In this document: positions 15,301-18,349 of the stretch, piece by piece
Numbering within the stretch: position 1 is the stretch's first letter
How the letters are laid out: each line of letters opens with the position of its first letter
NCBI GenBank assembly: GCA_021200895.1
Contig: JAJQFX010000253.1
Span: 1-18,349, forward strand
Length of the DNA stretch: 18,349 bases
Direction: 5' to 3'
DNA from: Clostridiales bacterium
Lineage (GTDB): Bacteria > Bacillota > Clostridia > Oscillospirales > Oscillospiraceae
Made by a program: the position numbers and the translations under genes
Notes under the pieces: generated by a model
Told to the model about the DNA's origin: nothing
What the model saw: only the letters and a program-made list of their open reading frames with translations
Database searches by the model: none

Positions 15301-16740
15301 CGCATCCTGGCGGTGGACGGGGTGGACTATGTGGGGGCCATGACCAACGCCTCCAGTATGCTCACCACCAGCGCCTCCACCAGCAATGACTTCCTGAACT
15401 ATACATTCTATGTGGTGCCCAATGACGCGGTGGATACGGAGCGGGGCATTCAGGACATCTGCGACCAAATCGCGGCCAACACCGCCGACCTGGACTGCAC
15501 GGTGAACACCTCCTCGTCCTCCTCCAGCGATATGAGCAGTATGCTGGGCAGCGGCCTGGAAATCGACATCTACGGCTCCGACCTGGACACCCTGACGGAG
15601 ATTTCGGAGGACTTCATGGCCATCATCTCCGAGACGGAGGGCTTTGACACCCCCACCAACGGCCAGGACGAGGCAGACCAGGAGCTGGTGCTCATCGTGG
15701 ACAAGGACGCCGCCATGCGGCTGGGCCTGACGGTGGCACAGGTCTACAGTGAGATTTCCAGCCGCCTGACTACGGAGACCGCCTCCACCACCGTCACCAT
15801 CGACGGCGCGGAGATGGAAGTGGTCATCGTGGACGAGAATCACCTGCTGACCAGGGAGAACCTGATGGACATCACCTTTGACGTGGACACCACCGATGAG
15901 GACGGCGAAACCGTCACCGAGACCCATACCCTGGACGAGTTCTCCACTGTGGAGACGGACGCCAGCGTCTCCACCATCTCCCGGGAGAATCAGCAGCGCT
16001 ACATCTCCGTCACGGCGGATACCCTGGACGGCTACAACTCCACCCGGCTTTCCATGACGCTGGCGGAGGTGCTGGAGGAGTACGAGATGCCCGACGGCTA
16101 CACCTGGGAGATGGCCGGTGAGTATGAGACGGTCATCTCCATGATGACCCAGATGATTGAAATGCTGGCCCTGGGCCTGCTCTTTGTCTACCTGGTCATG
16201 GTGGCCCAGTTCCAGAGCCTCCTGAGCCCCTTCATCATCCTGTTCACCGTCCCTCTGGCCTTCACCGGCGGTATGTTCGGCCTGATGGCCTTTGGCGAGC
16301 AGCTGTCCCTCCTGAGCATGATTGGCTTCCTGGTGCTGATGGGTACGGTGGTGAACAACGGCATCGTATTTGTGGACTACACCAACCAGCTTCGGATAGG
16401 CGGCATGGAGAAGCGGGCGGCCCTCATCGCCACCGGCAAGACCAGGATGCGCCCCATCCTGATGACCGCCCTGACCACCATCCTGGCCATGGGCAGCATG
16501 ATTTTCTCCACCGGTATCAGCGCCTCCCTGACCAGAGGCATGGCCATCGTGGTGTCCTTCGGCCTGGCCTACGCCACCCTGATGACCCTGTTTGTGGTGC
16601 CGGCGATGTACGACCTGCTGTACCGCAGGCAGCCTAAGGAAATCGACGTGGGGGACGACACCATTGACGACGTGCCGGACGATGCGGCGGAGTTCCTCCA
16701 GCAGGCCAGGGCCGAGGAAGCAGCCAAGGCCGAAGAGTAA
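12370..16740 (+). CDS. RND-superfamily transporter with large coiled-coil insertion
   Basis: About 1456 residues from ATG 12370 (GAGGT at 12355-12359); typical family members have about 1000-1050. TM1 lies in FTVLVAVIIALVLGVVCMV, then the porter domain (ASPEKVEANVTEPLESAL) up to RLNQDKIDDINAQL near residue 197. Residues about 198-607 are an insertion of about 410 residues that begins with heptads (DAQAELDDAQAELD), is rich in A, E, L, Q and D, and ends in more coiled coil (AQLAAAQTALEDGQTQLDSAL). The normal RND sequence resumes at NFSMPAGYVDD. TM4 carries GMLVDNSIVAIENI; TM10 has VVNNGIVFVDY, with Asn where AcrB has its proton-relay Lys, as in SwrC/YerP-like Gram-positive members. It is probably a proton-driven exporter in the cytoplasmic membrane. 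No adaptor, outer-membrane channel or regulator gene is adjacent. Substrate unknown. Confidence 0.9.
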   Translation: MVKQCVKKPFTVLVAVIIALVLGVVCMVRMTTDLLPEMSLPYMVVITTYPGASPEKVEANVTEPLESALGTVSGVENVTSSSAENYSMIMLEFEDDTDMDSAMVKVDSALQDVESSLPDLCGTPNVMEISMDMVATMYVSVDYEGKDIYELSDFVEDIVTPYFERQDGVASVSAVGLVEQTVEVRLNQDKIDDINAQLLASVLGTLDEAKQEIEDAQAELDDAQAELDSGTAELEEQENETAEELAEASLALDQAIAAQSAYEAQLASQQANQMALETELQAYENAGIEESYEELEAMFQSLQETAAGEDTYQTIYDQVYNQVLITAAQSAADSMAESGLMDAVTVTEDNVEDVLAMLDSAVSYEGLADTMLSMLQQYIEDIDLDADTLAGLIQDGLTAEELAELVPSLTEEELTELMSVVSMANTSVSDTLKSTAAEAATTYADSQVAEMASSLPSSVADAIANPDKLAYAVEPLESQGMSEAASMLTVDNLTSLYEIVNTRIPQIETELANLEIEIAVATATVEAVNSAVEQAANSYTTVEAGKILAAAGFGAASAQLAAAQTALEDGQTQLDSALESYESVRETAIENANLDALLDIDTLATLIYAQNFSMPAGYVDDAEDNQWLLKVGEEYDSVEDLENMVLCNLDDIGDVTLGDVADLTIIDNAADSYTRVNGEAGVVLSIFKGSTAGTSDVSSACNDAIEELEAKYDGLQIQPLMDQGEYITLIISNILQSMILGALLAIIILALFLKDVRPTLVVGFSIPFSVLIALVLMYFTDISLNIMSMGGLSLAIGMLVDNSIVAIENIYRLRGWGLPAPRAAVQGVRQVSGALVASTLTTICVFLPMIFTTGYTRELMYPMALTIGYVLIASLVVALTVVPTVASTLLKNVKPKSHPWFDKLVNAYGKALDFCLRVKVVPLGLAIALFGVAVFGVAQMGLVMIPDMSSNQISITVAMPEDYDQDTAYATADEVTERILAVDGVDYVGAMTNASSMLTTSASTSNDFLNYTFYVVPNDAVDTERGIQDICDQIAANTADLDCTVNTSSSSSSDMSSMLGSGLEIDIYGSDLDTLTEISEDFMAIISETEGFDTPTNGQDEADQELVLIVDKDAAMRLGLTVAQVYSEISSRLTTETASTTVTIDGAEMEVVIVDENHLLTRENLMDITFDVDTTDEDGETVTETHTLDEFSTVETDASVSTISRENQQRYISVTADTLDGYNSTRLSMTLAEVLEEYEMPDGYTWEMAGEYETVISMMTQMIEMLALGLLFVYLVMVAQFQSLLSPFIILFTVPLAFTGGMFGLMAFGEQLSLLSMIGFLVLMGTVVNNGIVFVDYTNQLRIGGMEKRAALIATGKTRMRPILMTALTTILAMGSMIFSTGISASLTRGMAIVVSFGLAYATLMTLFVVPAMYDLLYRRQPKEIDVGDDTIDDVPDDAAEFLQQARAEEAAKAEE

Positions 16741-16757
16741 AGCGGCATTATAAAACG

Positions 16758-16791
16758 AAACCGTGGGCCTCGCGCCCACGGTTTTTGTTTT
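16758..16791. terminator. Terminator of the RND gene
   Basis: CCGTGGGC (16761-16768) and GCCCACGG (16774-16781) form an 8-bp stem with loop CTCGC, followed by TTTTTGTTTT and preceded by AAA. It is a clear intrinsic terminator 20 bases after the RND stop. The flanking A bases extend the pairing into the T-run. Confidence 0.9.
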
Positions 16792-16792
16792 G

Positions 16793-16830
16793 GCAAAAAA
16801 CTGCTCCCTCCATAGGATATGGAGGGAGCA
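16793..16830 (-). terminator. Terminator of the glycogen phosphorylase gene
   Basis: TGCTCCCTCCAT (16802-16813) and ATGGAGGGAGCA (16819-16830) form a perfect 12-bp stem with a 5-base loop. On the - strand it is followed by six T bases (complement of 16795-16800). It lies 38 bases past the phosphorylase stop codon, back to back with the RND terminator. Confidence 0.9.
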
Positions 16831-16868
16831 ATTCTAATTTCTGTGCTGTGAGGTGTCAGGCAGGGCGC

Positions 16869-18349
16869 TTACCCGCGGGTGTGGACGTGCCAGATGTTGT
16901 TGGCATAGTCGTGAATGGAGCGGTCAGCGGCAAACTTGCCGGACTTGGCGATGTTGACCAGCGCCATCTGGTTCCAGTGGCGGCTGTCGCTGTAGGCGGT
17001 GACGATTTTATTCTGCATATAGCGATAGCTCTCGAAGTCCGCCAGCAGCAGGTAGTTGTCCGCCGTGTAGCCCTGGCCGAAGAGCAGGCTGTTGGTGATG
17101 TCCTGATAACTCTTGCCGTCGGAGAAGCCGGTGTTCAGCTTGCTGATGACCCGCTGAATGACGGGGCTGGCGTTGTAGTACTCATAGGAGTTGTACCCGG
17201 CGGCCTTCTTGTCGGCCACCTCCTCGGCGGTCAGGCCGAAGATGAAGATGTTCTCGTCGCCCAGGAGCTGGTGCATCTCCACATTGGCGCCGTCTTCGGT
17301 GCCGATGGTCAGGGCACCGTTCATCATGAACTTCATGTTGCCAGTGCCGGAGGCCTCCTTGCCGGCGGTGGAAATCTGCTCGGAAATCTCGGCGGCGGGC
17401 ATCAGCTTCTCGGCGATGGATACCCGGTAGTTCTCAATGAAGAACACCTGGAGCTTGCCCTTGCAACGGGGGTCGTTGTTGACCTCATAGGCCACGGAGT
17501 TAATCAGCTCGATGATGCGCTTTGCCATATAGTAGGCGAAAGCGGCCTTGGCGGCGAACAGGAAGGTGTGGGGGACGATGTCCTCCCCGTCCTGAATTTG
17601 CTGATACAGGTGGATGATGTTCATCACGTTCAGCAGCTGGCGCTTGTACTCATGGAGGCGCTTGGACTGCACGTCAAAGATGGCGTCGGTGTTCAGGGTG
17701 TAGCCATACTCCCGCTTGCAGTAGGCGGCGAAGGCGTCCTTGTTGGCCTTCTTGATTTGGCCCAGGCGGTCCAGCACGGCGGCATCGTCCTTCCCCTTCA
17801 GGAAGTCCTCCAGCTTACCCGGCTGGAGCAGATACTCGTCGCTGCCGTTGACCTCGCAAATCAGGTTGTGGAGTTCGGGGTTGATTTCGGCCAGCCAGCG
17901 GCGGTGATCCACGCCGTTGGTGACGTTGGTGAACTTATCCGGGGTGCGGAGATAGGCGGTGTGGAACACATCGTCCTTCAAAATCTGGCTGTGCAGCTCG
18001 GCCACGCCGTTGACGGCGAAGCAGGTAGCGACGCACAGGTTGGCCATCCGCACGTCCCCGCCCCAGACGATGGCCAGCTCGCGGGCCTTGGGTTCGTCGT
18101 TGTGGAAGTAGGCGCGGACCTCCTTCAGGTAGCGCTCATTGATTTCGCAGATGATTTGCCAGCAGCGGGGCAGCAGGGCGATAATCAAATCCTGAGACCA
18201 ATGCTCCAGCGCCTCGGCCAGCACGGTGTGGTTGGTGTAGGCCACGGTGCGGGTGACGATGCTCCAGGCCTCGTCCCAGCCGAAGCCGTTCTCATCCATC
18301 AGGATGCGCATCAGTTCGGGGATGACCAGGGTGGGATGGGTGTCGTTGA
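16869..18349 (-). CDS. glgP: Glycogen/alpha-glucan phosphorylase, C-terminal part (runs off right edge)
   Basis: About 492 residues are in the window; family members are about 750-850, so roughly the first 300-350 residues are missing beyond 18349. The frame continues upstream of the first visible ATG (18311): the edge reads NDTHPTLVIPELMRILMDE, a diagnostic internal block of GT35 phosphorylases. The enzyme releases glucose-1-phosphate from alpha-1,4-glucans with pyridoxal phosphate. The PLP block GKEASGTGNMKF is present, with the Schiff-base lysine at 17331-17333, followed by NGALTIGTEDGANVEM. RCKGKLQVFFIENYRVS and SKRLHEYKRQLLN are also family motifs. The stop is at 16869-16871 and an intrinsic terminator follows. 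It is convergent with the RND gene; the promoter and any glg neighbours lie outside. Confidence 0.95.
   Translation of the reverse strand, partial: NDTHPTLVIPELMRILMDENGFGWDEAWSIVTRTVAYTNHTVLAEALEHWSQDLIIALLPRCWQIICEINERYLKEVRAYFHNDEPKARELAIVWGGDVRMANLCVATCFAVNGVAELHSQILKDDVFHTAYLRTPDKFTNVTNGVDHRRWLAEINPELHNLICEVNGSDEYLLQPGKLEDFLKGKDDAAVLDRLGQIKKANKDAFAAYCKREYGYTLNTDAIFDVQSKRLHEYKRQLLNVMNIIHLYQQIQDGEDIVPHTFLFAAKAAFAYYMAKRIIELINSVAYEVNNDPRCKGKLQVFFIENYRVSIAEKLMPAAEISEQISTAGKEASGTGNMKFMMNGALTIGTEDGANVEMHQLLGDENIFIFGLTAEEVADKKAAGYNSYEYYNASPVIQRVISKLNTGFSDGKSYQDITNSLLFGQGYTADNYLLLADFESYRYMQNKIVTAYSDSRHWNQMALVNIAKSGKFAADRSIHDYANNIWHVHTRG

Noticed and set aside
12298..16779. A very long open frame (about 1490 codons) antisense to the RND gene
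   Set aside because: It mirrors the RND gene almost end to end and its translation is low-complexity (H, G, Q, V rich). This is a product of the strong C/G third-position bias on the other strand, not a gene; it shows no domain and no proper start.

Overview
The window looks like chromosomal DNA from a GC-rich (by eye about 60%) anaerobic Clostridia, most likely an Oscillospiraceae-type gut Firmicute. Pointers are the near-perfect AGGAGG ribosome sites, a T-box leader on the branched-chain amino acid genes, many classical hairpin-plus-T terminators, a PGH-type (oxygen-labile class) dihydroxyacid dehydratase, and an RND pump typical of Gram-positives. The taxonomic placement is inference. No rRNA, tRNA, CRISPR array, phage gene or transposase gene is visible.

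Left part (1-4263, + strand): the tail of a MalG-type sugar ABC permease, a 612-residue cytoplasmic protein that resembles (beta/alpha)-barrel glycoside hydrolase/deacetylase enzymes but is not assigned to a characterised family, a 74-residue two-CxxC zinc-ribbon protein overlapping it, a terminator, a cytoplasmic GH53 endo-beta-1,4-galactanase, and a TraX-family membrane protein. This reads as uptake of oligosaccharides, probably galactan fragments, followed by intracellular cleavage.

Middle part: convergent to these lies tyrA (prephenate dehydrogenase, - strand). The roughly 840-bp gap between tyrA and ilvB holds the tyrA promoter, a cluster of small TTC-loop hairpins, a 216-bp MITE-like element with 19-bp perfect inverted ends and no gene, a consensus promoter, and a complete T-box riboswitch whose specifier aligns as GUC (valine). 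The riboswitch controls ilvB-ilvN-ilvC-ilvD, which encode the shared valine/isoleucine pathway from acetolactate synthase to dihydroxyacid dehydratase. A strong terminator hairpin sits inside this operon, between ilvC and ilvD.

Right part: a UlaG-like metallo-beta-lactamase-fold hydrolase follows ilvD. Then comes a single-gene RND transporter of about 1456 residues with an insertion of about 410 residues, largely coiled coil, in its first extracytoplasmic domain. Two opposed terminators separate it from a convergent glycogen phosphorylase gene (- strand) that runs off the right edge.

Most of the window is ordinary metabolism. The points most worth a second look are the RND insertion, the unassigned barrel enzyme with its zinc-ribbon partner, and the non-coding repeat elements between tyrA and ilvB.
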